64,000 nt of DNA from JBAXAM01 sp964213355 (GTDB lineage: Bacteria > Pseudomonadota > Gammaproteobacteria > UBA9339), in the NCBI GenBank assembly GCA_964213355.1, contig CAXOVY010000008.1:1-64000 (forward strand). The letters run 5' to 3'. Made by a program: the position numbers and the translations under genes. Shown here piece by piece: positions 29,080 to 40,200 of the stretch (the stretch's first letter is position 1; each line of letters opens with the position of its first letter). Below the pieces are notes generated by a model. The model made no database searches, had not been told where the DNA came from, and worked only from the letters and a program-made list of their open reading frames with translations.

Positions 29080-30441
29080 CTATTTCCCAAGGCAAAACTC
29101 GGAAAAAATCTTTTCCAACAAATCATCAGCAGTAAACTCACCGGTAATTTCTCCCAATGAACGTTGCGCTTGAACCAAGTCCTCGGCCACCAATTCAAAC
29201 GATCCAGTCAACAAAATGTGCTGTGCGTTTAATAAATGTTTTTCAGCTTGATCGAGCGCATCTAAATGCCGTCTTCTGGCACTAAAGCCATTTTCTACCG
29301 CGTGAAAACCAGCGCTGTTTTTAATATGTTGCTTTAGTAAATTTAATCCCGCTTGGGTCTTTACCGACAAGTAAATACACTCCATGTTATTTATTTTAAC
29401 AATTTTTGCCTCTTCGCTCTGCAAATCAATTTTATTGTACAACACCGTAAAATGCGCATGTTTTGGCATCACACCAAAAAAATCATGCCATAACTTCGCT
29501 GGATCACGATCTAACCTCGTAAAAGCATCGACCACTAACAAAACATGATCAGCTTTTTTAATTTCTTCCCAAGCACGCCGAATACCCTCACCTTCAATTA
29601 TATCCGGTTGATCTCGCAATCCTGCGGTGTCCAATAGATTAATTGGGAGACCATCAATTTGTATTCGCGCGTGCAACACATCGCGTGTTGTTCCTGGAAT
29701 AGCGGTAACAATAGCCGTCTCTTGGCCGCTTAAACAATTAAACAAACTAGATTTACCAGCATTGGGTTTTCCAGCAATAACAACGGTAACACCATCGCGC
29801 AAGATCGCTCCTTGTTTTGCCGTGTTTTTAAGCTGTTTAATTTGCAGTAAAATATTACTTATATTAGGATCAAGAGATTCTATAGCTAATTTTTCAGTTT
29901 CCTCATCTTCAGGAAAATCTATAGTTGCTTCAAGGGGTGCACGCAGCTTAATTAGCATGGTTAGTAATTTATTAACCTGGCGAGAAAACTCTCCCTGCAA
30001 TGACCGTACAGCATTTTGCGCGGCTTGCGAACTTGCGGCGTCAATTAAATCCGCCACTGCCTCTGCTTGAATTAAATCAATCTTATGATTTAAAAAAGCT
30101 CTTTCCATAAACTCGCCGGGTTTGGCCATACGCGCCCCAAGCATAAGCACACGCTGCAATAAAAGGTCCATTATCACCGGCCCACCATGGCAATGTAGTT
30201 CTAAAATATCTTCGCCCGTGAATGAACGGGGCGCACAAAAATAAATAGCCAACCCTTGATCAATAATCTTTCCGCTGGCGGAAAAAAAATTGCAAAAATT
30301 AACGTACTGCGTTTTCGGAGTTTTTTTTAGAATTGTTTGCGCAATGGAGAGCGCCAAAGAGCCAGAGATACGAACTATACCAACACCACCACGACCTGGC
30401 GGTGTTGCTGGAGCGGCTATAGTGTCAGAGGTTACCATCAT
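29080..30441 (-). CDS. mnmE: tRNA modification GTPase
   Basis: MnmE works with MnmG to place cmnm5/nm5 groups on U34 of tRNAs that read split-box codons. The start at 30441 (MMVTSDTIAAPATPPGRGG) follows the pta stop by one base; an alternative Met is the next codon. The N-terminal folate-binding domain is followed by the GTPase domain with G1 GKPNAGKSS, switch GTTRD and G3 DTAGL. The C-terminal CLGK matches the CxGK motif that carries the reactive Cys. Length about 453 residues, normal. In many gammaproteobacteria mnmE follows yidC; here it lies 14 kb away in an ackA-pta operon. Confidence 0.95.
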   Translation of the reverse strand: MMVTSDTIAAPATPPGRGGVGIVRISGSLALSIAQTILKKTPKTQYVNFCNFFSASGKIIDQGLAIYFCAPRSFTGEDILELHCHGGPVIMDLLLQRVLMLGARMAKPGEFMERAFLNHKIDLIQAEAVADLIDAASSQAAQNAVRSLQGEFSRQVNKLLTMLIKLRAPLEATIDFPEDEETEKLAIESLDPNISNILLQIKQLKNTAKQGAILRDGVTVVIAGKPNAGKSSLFNCLSGQETAIVTAIPGTTRDVLHARIQIDGLPINLLDTAGLRDQPDIIEGEGIRRAWEEIKKADHVLLVVDAFTRLDRDPAKLWHDFFGVMPKHAHFTVLYNKIDLQSEEAKIVKINNMECIYLSVKTQAGLNLLKQHIKNSAGFHAVENGFSARRRHLDALDQAEKHLLNAQHILLTGSFELVAEDLVQAQRSLGEITGEFTADDLLEKIFSEFCLGK

Positions 30442-30442
30442 T

Positions 30443-32050
30443 CTAAAACATTTTCTGTTGGGCCTGTACTGCGGTAATTGCAATAGTAAAAACAATATCA
30501 TTCACCGAACAACCGCGCGAAAGATCGTTTACTGGTTTGCGCAGTCCTTGCAACATTGGCCCGATACAAACAATGCCAGTACTACGTTGCACCGTTTTAT
30601 AGGAAATATTACCCACATCAAGGTTAGGAAAAACAAACACGGTAGCGTGTCCTGCAACTTTGCTGTTTGGCGCTTTTAACGCCGCCACTTCTTGGTCAAT
30701 CGCAGCATCATATTGCAGCGGCCCATCAATTTCTAAATCTGCTCGTAATAGTTTTACAATTTCGGTTGCAGCTTTAACTTTATTAACATCTGGACCAAAA
30801 CCCGAATCGCCAGTACTATAACTTAGCATCGCAACCCGCGGCGTTATCCCAAAAGCAGCGGCGGAATTGGCGCTTTGAATTGCAATATCAGCGAGTTCTT
30901 CTGCACTAGGATTTGGATTGATAGCACAATCACCATAAACCAAAACTTGGTCTGGTAAACACATAAAAAATACTGAAGACACCAATTTCGCATTTGGCGC
31001 AGTCTTAATAATTTGCAGCGCTGGGCGAATAGTGTTCGCTGTTGTGTGAGCCGCACCAGAAACCAAACCATCAACCTCCCCTAAGTACAACATCATCGTT
31101 CCCAACACGGCATTGTCTTCGAGCCGCTTTCGTGCTGCTTCCGGTGTTAAATTTTTACCACGACGCACCTCACAAAATGGCTCGACATATTTCTCAATAA
31201 CATTTTGTGGCTCAATAATTTCAATCTGCTCGTGCAACTTAAGATCGATTTTGGCACAAGCCGCAGAAATATCTTGTTTTTTACCAAGCAAAACACAACG
31301 AGCAATCCCACGCGCAGCGCAAATATTTGCAGCTTGCAAGGTACGAGGCTCCTCGCCTTCTGGCAAAACAATTTTTTTGTTAGCAAGCCGTGCAGAAGAA
31401 ATTAGGCGCTGACGAAACATTGTTGGGGTAAAAGCAGACGCAACTATATTGTTCAAAAAAGGCCACAACCAACCAAGATCAAAATATTTATTAATTGCTA
31501 TGCCAACATGGAAACTACTAGCCTTTTCTGCCAACTCGTTTTTATAAGGAACTGCTCCAAGCAATGGAATTTTTATGGAGAAAAATTTTTTACAATCCTC
31601 TATTGCTTTTGTTTCTTGCGGATCAATCTTATTAACAATAAAACCTAAAATTTGGCGCTTATAACGATATTGATAAGGGTTTGCAATGGTCTTTAGTTGC
31701 CGCATGGTATCGTGCAAGTTTTGCCTTGAAGCAACAATAAAAATTACTGCCGCATCTAAAGCAGTAGCAATGGAAAAATTTAATTCTGTAGCATAAGGCT
31801 TAGAAAGTGAAATGCCATTTACAATCACAACATCTTTATTAACCGCAGCAATCTCATATTGCTCCAGCATGTTTTCTAAAAAATCATCAGTGCGATTTAC
31901 AAGAAGCAGCTGTTCTACTGTTTCTGCATCAAATCCAGACAAAACCGTGGCGCGTACGTTCTTACTTGTAAGAGCATCAAGCAATCCAGAAGAAATTGTT
32001 TTTGTCCCTGCATTTAAAGTTGCTGGGATCAACATGATAATGTGTGCCAT
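30443..32050 (-). CDS. pta: Phosphate acetyltransferase, short form
   Basis: Pta interconverts acetyl-CoA and acetyl phosphate. The start at 32050 (MAHIIMLIPATLNAG) matches the family N-terminus; the frame is open further upstream without similarity. The first 190 residues or so form a P-loop-related AAA_26 domain. The catalytic PTA_PTB domain follows, with KKIVLPEGEEPRTLQAA, VDGLVSGAAHTTANTIRP, GPLQYDAA and RKPVNDLSRG. At 535 residues it is about 180 shorter than E. coli Pta because the middle DRTGG regulatory domain is missing. It lies 14 bases after ackA and one base before mnmE, so the three form an operon. Confidence 0.93.
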   Translation of the reverse strand: MAHIIMLIPATLNAGTKTISSGLLDALTSKNVRATVLSGFDAETVEQLLLVNRTDDFLENMLEQYEIAAVNKDVVIVNGISLSKPYATELNFSIATALDAAVIFIVASRQNLHDTMRQLKTIANPYQYRYKRQILGFIVNKIDPQETKAIEDCKKFFSIKIPLLGAVPYKNELAEKASSFHVGIAINKYFDLGWLWPFLNNIVASAFTPTMFRQRLISSARLANKKIVLPEGEEPRTLQAANICAARGIARCVLLGKKQDISAACAKIDLKLHEQIEIIEPQNVIEKYVEPFCEVRRGKNLTPEAARKRLEDNAVLGTMMLYLGEVDGLVSGAAHTTANTIRPALQIIKTAPNAKLVSSVFFMCLPDQVLVYGDCAINPNPSAEELADIAIQSANSAAAFGITPRVAMLSYSTGDSGFGPDVNKVKAATEIVKLLRADLEIDGPLQYDAAIDQEVAALKAPNSKVAGHATVFVFPNLDVGNISYKTVQRSTGIVCIGPMLQGLRKPVNDLSRGCSVNDIVFTIAITAVQAQQKMF

Positions 32051-32064
32051 AAAAATCTCAAAAA

Positions 32065-33258
32065 TTATTTTTGTGTCAATAGTGCTGTATCTTGGGCAAT
32101 TAGCCATTCTTCATTTGTCGGAATCACTATTGCAATTGTGCTGCCTTCTGCAGAGATAATACCCTTGCTATTTTTACCATGAATCTCATTACGCTCTACA
32201 TTAATTTTAAAATTAAATATTTTTAACCACCCTAAAGTTTTAGCACGTACCATTTGGGAGTTTTCACCAATACCCCCAGTAAAAACCAAGGCATCAATCC
32301 TCCCGAGTGGCACGGCCAATGCGGCGATATACTTTGCTAAACGATAACAAAAAATTTCGAAGGCTAAAACAGCCCTTTCATTTCCAGCCATTACTTGTTT
32401 TTCTATCTCGCGCATATCAGAAACATTCCCTGAAACACCGAGTAAACCGCTCTTTTTGTTCAATACCTCGGTTATTTTATAAACATCATAACCTAAGTTA
32501 TCAGCCAAATAAGCGTGCAAACCAGGATCAACATCACCAGAGCGTGTCCCCATCATTAAACCTTCAAGCGGAGTTAACCCCATTGAGGTATCAACACTTT
32601 TTCCATTTAGAATTGCCGTCGCGCTACAACCATTACCCAAATGCGCAGTAATAAACGCAGCTTTACTAAGTGGTTTTTCTAAAATATTGGCTGCTTGACC
32701 ACACACAAACCGATGACTGGTACCATGAAAACCATATCGACGTACGCGATGTTCTTTATAAAACTCATACGGAATAGGATAAATATAGACATAATCAAGC
32801 ATTGTTTGGTGAAATGCAGTATCAAAAACCGCTACCTGCGGCAAACCAGGAAACTCCTTAATTGCTTCTTCAATACCGGCAATATTTGCCGGATTGTGCA
32901 AAGGAGCCAAACAAATGCTCTCGCGAATTGCCTGCAAAACCTTGTCGGTAATTACCACCGATTCTGTAAACTTTTCATCGCCATGTACAACGCGATGACC
33001 AACCGCAAAAATATTATTCGCTATATCATCAAAAGACTTAATTAAATCCACAATGACGTGAAGCGCAGCATGATACTCAATTTTTGGTAAATCCTGGGTT
33101 TTACTTTCCGCCCCTCTGCGATATCTAATATTAGCTTCTGGTGCTCCTATATTCTGCACCAAACCAGAAAAAAAACTCGTCCCTACCTCTGGCTCAATAA
33201 CTGCAAATTTGATAGATGAACTACCACAGTTCAATACTAAAACTAAAGATTTTTCCAT
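32065..33258 (-). CDS. ackA: Acetate kinase
   Basis: AckA converts acetyl phosphate and ADP to acetate and ATP. The 397-residue protein shows VLVLNCGSSSIKFAV at the N-terminus, GHRVVHGG-type sequence (GHRVVHGDEKF), the catalytic-Arg region with FDTAFHQTM, RRYGFHGTSH and GNGCSATA, and FTGGIGENS near the C-terminus. Length matches the family. It is the first gene of the ackA-pta-mnmE operon; the upstream gap 33259-33470 contains a hairpin and should contain its promoter. Confidence 0.96.
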   Translation of the reverse strand: MEKSLVLVLNCGSSSIKFAVIEPEVGTSFFSGLVQNIGAPEANIRYRRGAESKTQDLPKIEYHAALHVIVDLIKSFDDIANNIFAVGHRVVHGDEKFTESVVITDKVLQAIRESICLAPLHNPANIAGIEEAIKEFPGLPQVAVFDTAFHQTMLDYVYIYPIPYEFYKEHRVRRYGFHGTSHRFVCGQAANILEKPLSKAAFITAHLGNGCSATAILNGKSVDTSMGLTPLEGLMMGTRSGDVDPGLHAYLADNLGYDVYKITEVLNKKSGLLGVSGNVSDMREIEKQVMAGNERAVLAFEIFCYRLAKYIAALAVPLGRIDALVFTGGIGENSQMVRAKTLGWLKIFNFKINVERNEIHGKNSKGIISAEGSTIAIVIPTNEEWLIAQDTALLTQK

Positions 33259-33428
33259 ACTGCTCCCAATGTGCTTAGGTTATTGTTCCCAATAAAGTAC
33301 TATAAAATATATACAAAAAAGAATATACTGTTTACCTATCGAAAACAACAGCGGCTGCATTGCTACAAAATATTGTTCTAAACAAAGGAAAAGGCAAGCA
33401 TAATTTCACAATACACTCCTTACAGCAA

Positions 33429-33455
33429 CCCCTATTAGGTGAAGCCTAATAGGGG
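33429..33455. terminator. Hairpin between ackA and the secreted-protein gene
   Basis: An 11-base perfect stem (CCCCTATTAGG with CCTAATAGGGG, 5-base loop) lies just past the stop of the minus-strand gene at 33471. No T-run follows on that strand, so it may be a Rho-assisted terminator or an mRNA 3'-end stabiliser. Confidence 0.5.
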
Positions 33456-33470
33456 AAAAGCTATTACGTA

Positions 33471-34979
33471 CTATAAATCATCTTTAGGTTCATTGATATT
33501 CTCTTTCACGGTAGGGACTGGACATGCAACAGTTAATTCTTTGGCAAGATCTGGATCGACGGTACAAATAATGTGTTTGTCAAAGCCATTATCGTTGGAA
33601 ATGACCTCACTAAGTAATTTCTTATCTTGTTCGTTAAGCTCCTTGCTAGAACTAGAACAAACATCGGTTACACTATCAGTTATACAATTTTCCATAGCGC
33701 TTGTCTTACGAACCAGCAAGGTAAAAAAAGTTGGAAGAGCTAGCCAACCATTCATCAATTTACCATAAGCTCTCATTTTAAAGGGTTCAAAAGGAATATC
33801 CTGAGTAGTTGGGTGCAACCTTGTAAGCTCATCTCGACGTAAAAGATCATTAGTTGGTTTATAGTAGGCAAACATAGGGATAGTACGATCGGGGTTGTTT
33901 ACATAGGTTAAAAAATTTGTTAAAACATTCATGTCTACGATGATTTCTTCGACCCCTAACGATATTTTACTGCCGTTATTAAATGCATAAGCAATTTCAT
34001 CCGCGGATTTCTGCATAGCCTCGGCAAGAATTTCTCTATTTTGCTTATTTATATCATCGTAACACCTCTTATCTCCATAAGCAGTCCATTTATCTCCTCT
34101 TTTGTTGGTTACTTCTAACCCATGAGCATTATCTTCATCATGTTGTTTATTTATTAGCAATAAAGCAAGAACATTAGTTGGTAAAATATCTCGCATCTTT
34201 TTAAATGGTACACGCATATGTCCTGCTGCAAACCTATCAGACAAAAAGTGACAAGCGTATCCATTTCTGGCATAAGCTAAAACAAGAAGTTTACTTTTTT
34301 CTACGCTATCTTTGGTGTTATATGCTTGAATTGCAGTTTCAATTGCTACCTCATGCCCAGCATTATAGGCTAGCCAAGCTGGATCATGATCAGAGGTTCC
34401 GCCAAAATGATCAATCATCCCTTTTAATAAAAGAGGCAATTCATCTTTGTCCACCAATATTGTTTTGATAGCAGCAATCCAACCACCTCCAGGGTAATGT
34501 TCTGAAGGTTGCTGATGTTTAGCTAATGCTTCTTTAATTCCAGCAACTTCTTGTAAAATTATAGTTAGAACACTGTCTACGCTTGATGCTTGTTGAGTGG
34601 TTTCTTGATGAAACCTGTCAAACGTCATTTTAAAGCGATCTTTTTGTTCTGCTAGCGTTACACCATCTGAAATAACACGATCACTATTAGCATAAAAATC
34701 TGGTATAGCTACTATGGTGCCATAGGAAAGTTTATTGTGTAACTTTTGCTGTGGAAATAACCAAGCTGTAAAGTTAGCACTCCCCCCTTTAACTATTTCA
34801 TATTCGTCGCTTACATTAGATATCTGTTTGGGAAACAATATGTTGATATTATCTCCGACTATAATATGTTCCCCACTTTCAAATTGAGCAAAAACAATAT
34901 TAGTAAAAATACTAATGACAAAAATGGATAAACCAAACAATCCTTTGAAAAATCTTTCCATATTCATTCTCCATAACAT
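33471..34979 (-). CDS. Secreted phospholipase C-like protein
   Basis: A 502-residue exported protein; the first 31 residues are a signal peptide ending before QFESGEH. Its centre holds metal-site-like motifs: DHD (197-199), AYNAGHE with His209, and ACHFLSDRFAAGH with His244, Asp248 and His254. This spacing resembles zinc-dependent phospholipase C proteins of Legionella and Pseudomonas fluorescens type, which is my family-level recollection, not a search result. Met5 or Met7 may be the true start. The C-terminal region (about 380 on) looks helical and has no motif I know. If the call is right it could be a secreted lipid-damaging factor. Confidence 0.55.
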   Translation of the reverse strand: MLWRMNMERFFKGLFGLSIFVISIFTNIVFAQFESGEHIIVGDNINILFPKQISNVSDEYEIVKGGSANFTAWLFPQQKLHNKLSYGTIVAIPDFYANSDRVISDGVTLAEQKDRFKMTFDRFHQETTQQASSVDSVLTIILQEVAGIKEALAKHQQPSEHYPGGGWIAAIKTILVDKDELPLLLKGMIDHFGGTSDHDPAWLAYNAGHEVAIETAIQAYNTKDSVEKSKLLVLAYARNGYACHFLSDRFAAGHMRVPFKKMRDILPTNVLALLLINKQHDEDNAHGLEVTNKRGDKWTAYGDKRCYDDINKQNREILAEAMQKSADEIAYAFNNGSKISLGVEEIIVDMNVLTNFLTYVNNPDRTIPMFAYYKPTNDLLRRDELTRLHPTTQDIPFEPFKMRAYGKLMNGWLALPTFFTLLVRKTSAMENCITDSVTDVCSSSSKELNEQDKKLLSEVISNDNGFDKHIICTVDPDLAKELTVACPVPTVKENINEPKDDL

Positions 34980-35272
34980 GGGTTATTAACGTTTTACTAT
35001 AGCAGTTGATAAATAATAACAAGTTCGTAAAATCGGCCGCTATCAACACTTAAAACAAAACGCATTTGCAAGTTCCAACTAATGCTCACAGATGAGCTAT
35101 GATCGAAACAGGAAGCAATTGTGCAGCAACACGGAACTTACGACAAGCTAAATTTTTGGGTTGTATGGGTTCATAACAGGTATGTCATCAACCTCAAACG
35201 TTATGAGCCTATATAAAAAGGTTTGCTTCGAAACACTAAAAGTATTACTCTAGCGGGTCTGGAGATAATGTT

Positions 35273-37078
35273 ATGACTATGAAAATACGGGGTTTTATTA
35301 TTACAGCTTCCTTTATTATTGGAAGCATAATTACCCCAAGCGCTTTAGCAGTAAACTTAATCGACGTCTATAGACAAGCTCTTTCAAGTGATCCAACGTT
35401 TAAAGCCGCTCGCGCACAATGGCTTTCTGATAGGGAAACTTTATCCATCAAACGCGCGGCTCTTTTTCCTCAACTAGGCGCACAAGGCAGCACTTCCGGA
35501 GTTTACTCCTCTACAGAACTTCAAGGTCCTTACACTGATTACCATAGCAATACATCTGTTTACTCGCTAACCTTAACACAACCATTATTTCACTTTGGTG
35601 ACTGGGCAAATGTTTGGCAAGCTCAAGCCTTGACAAAAAAAGCCGAGGTAACTTTTCTGGCAGCAGCAGAGGACTTGCTACTTCGCACTGCCAAGGCATA
35701 TTTTAATGTGCTACAAGCTAAAGACATGCTCTCCTTTACCACAGCAGATAGAGAAGCTTTAGAACGTATGCTTAATCAAACCAAACACAAATATGCCGTT
35801 GGCTTGATTGCTATTACCGATCTTGAAAATGCCAAAGCAGACTATGATAATGCTATCGCTAAGGAAATTGCCGCCATAAATGACCTTTGCGTTAGTTTCG
35901 AGAAACTAGGCGAAATAACCGGAATTAGATATCTTTCTCTCGATTCGGTTAAAGAAACATTTCCCTTGCTCTCTCCGAAGCCAGCCGATATCGAAAAGTG
36001 GGCAAAAGCAGCAGAACAACAAAATTTTGATCTTGCGGCAAAGCGCTATGCAACCATCATGGCTAAGGAAAACATAAAAATTCAAACTGCTGGACACCTA
36101 CCAACAATAGACGCTAATGGTAACTACGCTTTCAACTATAAGGGCAGTATTAACACCTCAAATCCCGGACATCAAAAAAATGCATCTGCTGGACTAGCGT
36201 TAAATCTACCTCTTTTTCAAGGCGGCCTTGTTCTTGCTAGTGTTAGACAAGCAAATTATCAATACCAAAAAGCTATATCAGATCAAGAAACAACACATCG
36301 TTCGGTCGTCAGCTCAACTCGCCAAGCTTATCTTACTGTGCTATCAAACATTAGTCAGATTAAAGCTAGAAGACAAGCAATTAAATCAGCGCAAAGCTCG
36401 CTGCGCGCTACTATAGCAGGATACGAGGCAGGTACTCGCACAATGGTCGAGGTATTACAGGAACAAGCAAAACTTTACGATAGACAAAAAGATTTTGCTG
36501 TCAGTGAATATACCTACATAACACAGTTTTTAACATTAAAACAATTAACAGGAATTTTAGATATTAATGATTTTATGAAACTTAATCTCTGGTTAGAAAA
36601 GCCCCAAACAAACGATACTGCGCCTAAAAAGAGGGATAAGCTGGTTAAGAAACAAACCCTCACTGTTGCAACTAGCAAAAAAATAGATGCCACAAGTAAG
36701 ACAACAGAAATAAATGCAGACAAACCAACAATTGAACAACCGGCTGCTACTAGCCCAAAAACAAGTCTAAATACTGATAGCGACACCAAACAAATAATAT
36801 CAACGCCAACCACCAACATCAGTACCGACACGCAATCTATAGATAAGGCGACAGAGACGTCAATTGAACAACGGGTTGCTGTCACCCCAAACCCGAGCGA
36901 GAATACGCAACCAGCCATTAACAGTAATATCAAACCAACAACATCGGCACCAACAACTAACACTAGCACAAATAAGGCAACCGAAGCGCCACCAACTGCC
37001 AAAACAATAACCAGTCAACAAGCCACCATAACAACATCAACAAACAGTAGCAGCGCACTAACAGCACTGCTACAATAA
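35273..37078 (+). CDS. TolC-family outer-membrane efflux protein with long tail
   Basis: Outer-membrane channel for type I secretion or RND efflux. Signal peptide about 1-26 (PSALA cut). The TolC repeat units run from about residue 28 to 435, with NLIDVYRQALSSDPTF at the start, LTLTQPLFHFG in the first half and LNLPLFQGG with YEAGTRTMVEVLQEQ in the second. Residues 440-601 form a low-complexity Thr/Ser/Asn/Lys-rich tail that TolC homologues usually lack or keep short. Met3 is a possible alternative start. The RND pump gene follows after 140 bases, which supports a tripartite efflux role, but no periplasmic adaptor gene is next to them. Confidence 0.9.
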   Translation: MTMKIRGFIITASFIIGSIITPSALAVNLIDVYRQALSSDPTFKAARAQWLSDRETLSIKRAALFPQLGAQGSTSGVYSSTELQGPYTDYHSNTSVYSLTLTQPLFHFGDWANVWQAQALTKKAEVTFLAAAEDLLLRTAKAYFNVLQAKDMLSFTTADREALERMLNQTKHKYAVGLIAITDLENAKADYDNAIAKEIAAINDLCVSFEKLGEITGIRYLSLDSVKETFPLLSPKPADIEKWAKAAEQQNFDLAAKRYATIMAKENIKIQTAGHLPTIDANGNYAFNYKGSINTSNPGHQKNASAGLALNLPLFQGGLVLASVRQANYQYQKAISDQETTHRSVVSSTRQAYLTVLSNISQIKARRQAIKSAQSSLRATIAGYEAGTRTMVEVLQEQAKLYDRQKDFAVSEYTYITQFLTLKQLTGILDINDFMKLNLWLEKPQTNDTAPKKRDKLVKKQTLTVATSKKIDATSKTTEINADKPTIEQPAATSPKTSLNTDSDTKQIISTPTTNISTDTQSIDKATETSIEQRVAVTPNPSENTQPAINSNIKPTTSAPTTNTSTNKATEAPPTAKTITSQQATITTSTNSSSALTALLQ

Positions 37079-37218
37079 CGCGCGGTATGCGGCGGCTGGC
37101 GCAATTTGCCTAATATGCCTATAACAAACTGACTTTCGCGGTAAGAACATGGTGCACAAAATATAGCGATAATTTGATTTAATAGGATCAAACAACTTAA
37201 CAATGGAAGCGCTCAGCT

Positions 37219-40200
37219 ATGTCTTTTACAGATATATTTATTCGCCGTCCTGTGTTTGCAACAGTGTTGAGCTTGATCATTTTGTTGGTCGGGCTACGCT
37301 CCTATTTTACTTTACCAGTACGACAATATCCAAGAATTGATGCTTCGGTTGTCACTGTAACGGTAAATTATGCAGGAGCTGATGCTGCTCTCATGGAGGG
37401 CTTTGTTACCACTCCTATCGAAAATGCTCTTGGTGGTACCGATGGTGTTGACTATATAGTCTCTAGTAGTACTTTGGGACAAACCACAATTACCCTTTAC
37501 TTCAAGCTTGGTTATGACATCAACGCCGCAGCATCTGATGTCAATGCTAAAGTTAGCTCGGTTCGTTATCTATTACCCAAAGATATCAATGATCCAGTAA
37601 TAGCCAAAACCGATCCCAACGCACAACCAAGTATGTACCTTTCCTTCGTTAGTCCCAGCTTACCTGTTGAAAGAATTACTGACTATCTTAAACGCTCTAT
37701 CCAACCACAAATTCAAACCTTACCCGGGGTTGGTACGGCGCAGGTTTGGGGCTCGGAATACGCGATGCGCATTTGGCTAAATCAATACCTAATGTCAGCA
37801 TATAACATCACCCCCAATGATATACAAAATGCTCTTTATACCCAAAGTTTACAGGCTCCCGGAGGACAATTAAAGACCGCTCTACAGGAGCTCACCGTAA
37901 AAACCCTCAGCGAAGCTACAACTGCTAAACAATTTGATAACTTGGTTCTACGCCAAAGCAATGGCCAAATAATAAAAATTCGTGACATTGGTAAAGCTGA
38001 TTTTAGCTCAAAAAATACTGATATTTCTGTTTGGGTTAATGGCGTAGTCGGAACTATAGTGGCCGTTACCCCCTCATCTATAGCCAATCCACTCGATATC
38101 TCGGATGAAATAAAGCAAGCCTTTCCAAATTTAATGGCGGGCTTACCCAAATCAGTTCAATCGGAAATACTATGGGATAATTCTAAATTTATTGAAGAAT
38201 CAATTAAAGAGGTCAAAAAAACTGTTATAGAAGCAACTATCTGCGTAATCCTGGTGGTTTTTTTATTCCTAGGATCTTGGCGTACCTTGTTAATTCCCGT
38301 TGTAACTATTCCCTTATCTTTGGTTGGCGTATGTACCATAATGTTATTTTTGGGATATTCTCTTAATACAATTACTCTTCTCGCAATGGTGCTGGCTATC
38401 GGAATGGTGGTAGATGATGCTATTGTAGTCACTGAGAACATTTACCGCCATATTGCTGGAGGGAAAACACCACTTGAGGCGTCTTTAGCTGGAGCAAAAG
38501 AAATCCAATTCGCCATTATTGCTATGACCCTCACCCTGGCTGCCGTTTATGCGCCAATCGGATTCTTAACAGGCTTAATCGGCGCCTTATTTAAAGAATT
38601 TGCTTTTACCCTTGCTGGCTCTGTCATTATTTCTGGTTTTGTTGCTATAACCTTATCACCGATGATGTGTTCTAGAGTAATGTTGCCTCATGGGGCTGAC
38701 GAATCTATTTTTACAAAAAAAATTGACTCTGTTTTTAGTACAACTATGCATTATTACGAAACACTTCTTCTTAAAACACTTAGAAACCGCAAGAAAATTC
38801 TATGTATTATCCCCATTGTGCTTATGCTAAGCGCTATAATGTTTGTTTCCATCCCCAGCGAGCTAGCACCACTAGAGGATAGTGGTCACCTGTTTATACC
38901 CTTAATGGGACCAACATCTGCCAATATTGAGTATACGAAAAAATATTCAAAAGTAGTAGAGTCCTTAATAGCTAAAGTTCCTGAAGCCGAGAGTTATTTG
39001 GTAGTCAACGGTGGTGGTCAAGGTACCATAGCTACTAATATTGGTCTTGCCGTTTTGATATTAAAACCATGGAATAAACGCAAACGCTCTGTTGATCAAA
39101 TAATTGAAGAACTGTTTCCAAAATTCTGGGCCATACCCGGGGTTATTGCTTTTCCAATGAACCCTCCAGACCTGCCTGGTGCGGGGAGTGGTAGTGCCGT
39201 CCAAATTGAAATACAAACTCTTGGAGATTACAACAAATTAAATGAAATTGCCCAAAAAATTCTGAAAGAGTCTTATAAAAATGAGAAATTATATAATGTA
39301 CGTGTAGAACCAAGACTTGACCAACCACAATTAAATGTCAATATTAACCGAGACAAAGCTGGAACTCTTGGCGTTTCGGTGAACGACATCGGTACTGCTA
39401 TTAATATTAGTTTAGGACAACCAAACAACTCCTGGTATTTTGAAATAGAGGGGCGCAGCTATTGTGTCATACCACAGCTTTTTCCCAAAACGAGCACACA
39501 ACCAACTCATGTTGATCATTTATACCTAAATACTACTAACGGAGTTTTAGTTCCCCTAAAAAATATTGTAACCCTTACTGAAACCGTAACGCCACAAAGT
39601 TATAACCATTTTCAACAATTACGCTCTATGGAAATTACTGCATCTATGGCTCCAGGATATTCGTTAAACCAAGCATTAAAATATTTTAAAAAAATAATAA
39701 CCGAAAACGCACCCAGCGATGTAACGATCGATTATGCCGGTCAAGCACGACTCTTCTTTCAAACTGGCAATCAAATGGCTATTACTTTTCTTTTTGCTAT
39801 AATTTTTATTTTCTTGGTTCTGGCCGCTCAGTTTGAAAGCTTCCGCGACCCGTTTATCGTTCTTTTTACTATTCCTCTTTCGCTTTTTGGTGCCCTGCTA
39901 GCCATGCTCCTTACCGGCTGCACCATGAATATTTATTCAGAAATTGGTTTGGTAACTTTGGTTGGGCTAATTAGTAAACACGGTATTTTGATGGTGGAGT
40001 TCGCAAATCAATTACAAGAAACTGGAAAGAGCCTAGAAGAAGCGATAATCACCTCAGCAATTACACGGCTACGACCAATTTTAATGACTACTGCTGCTAT
40101 GGTTTTAGGTACCATCCCTCTTGCCCTTTCTAATGGAGCCGGAGCAATCAGCCGCCAACAAATTGGCTGGGTAATTATTGGAGGCATGTCAGTTGGCACG

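Noticed and set aside
33429..33455. Strong intrinsic terminator
   Set aside because: The stem is good but no T-run follows on either likely strand, so I list it only as a hairpin with modest confidence.
36514..37002. A hydrophobic 162-codon frame antisense to the TolC tail
   Set aside because: The Val/Leu-rich look comes from reverse reading of Thr/Asn/Lys codons in the low-complexity tail; no start signal.
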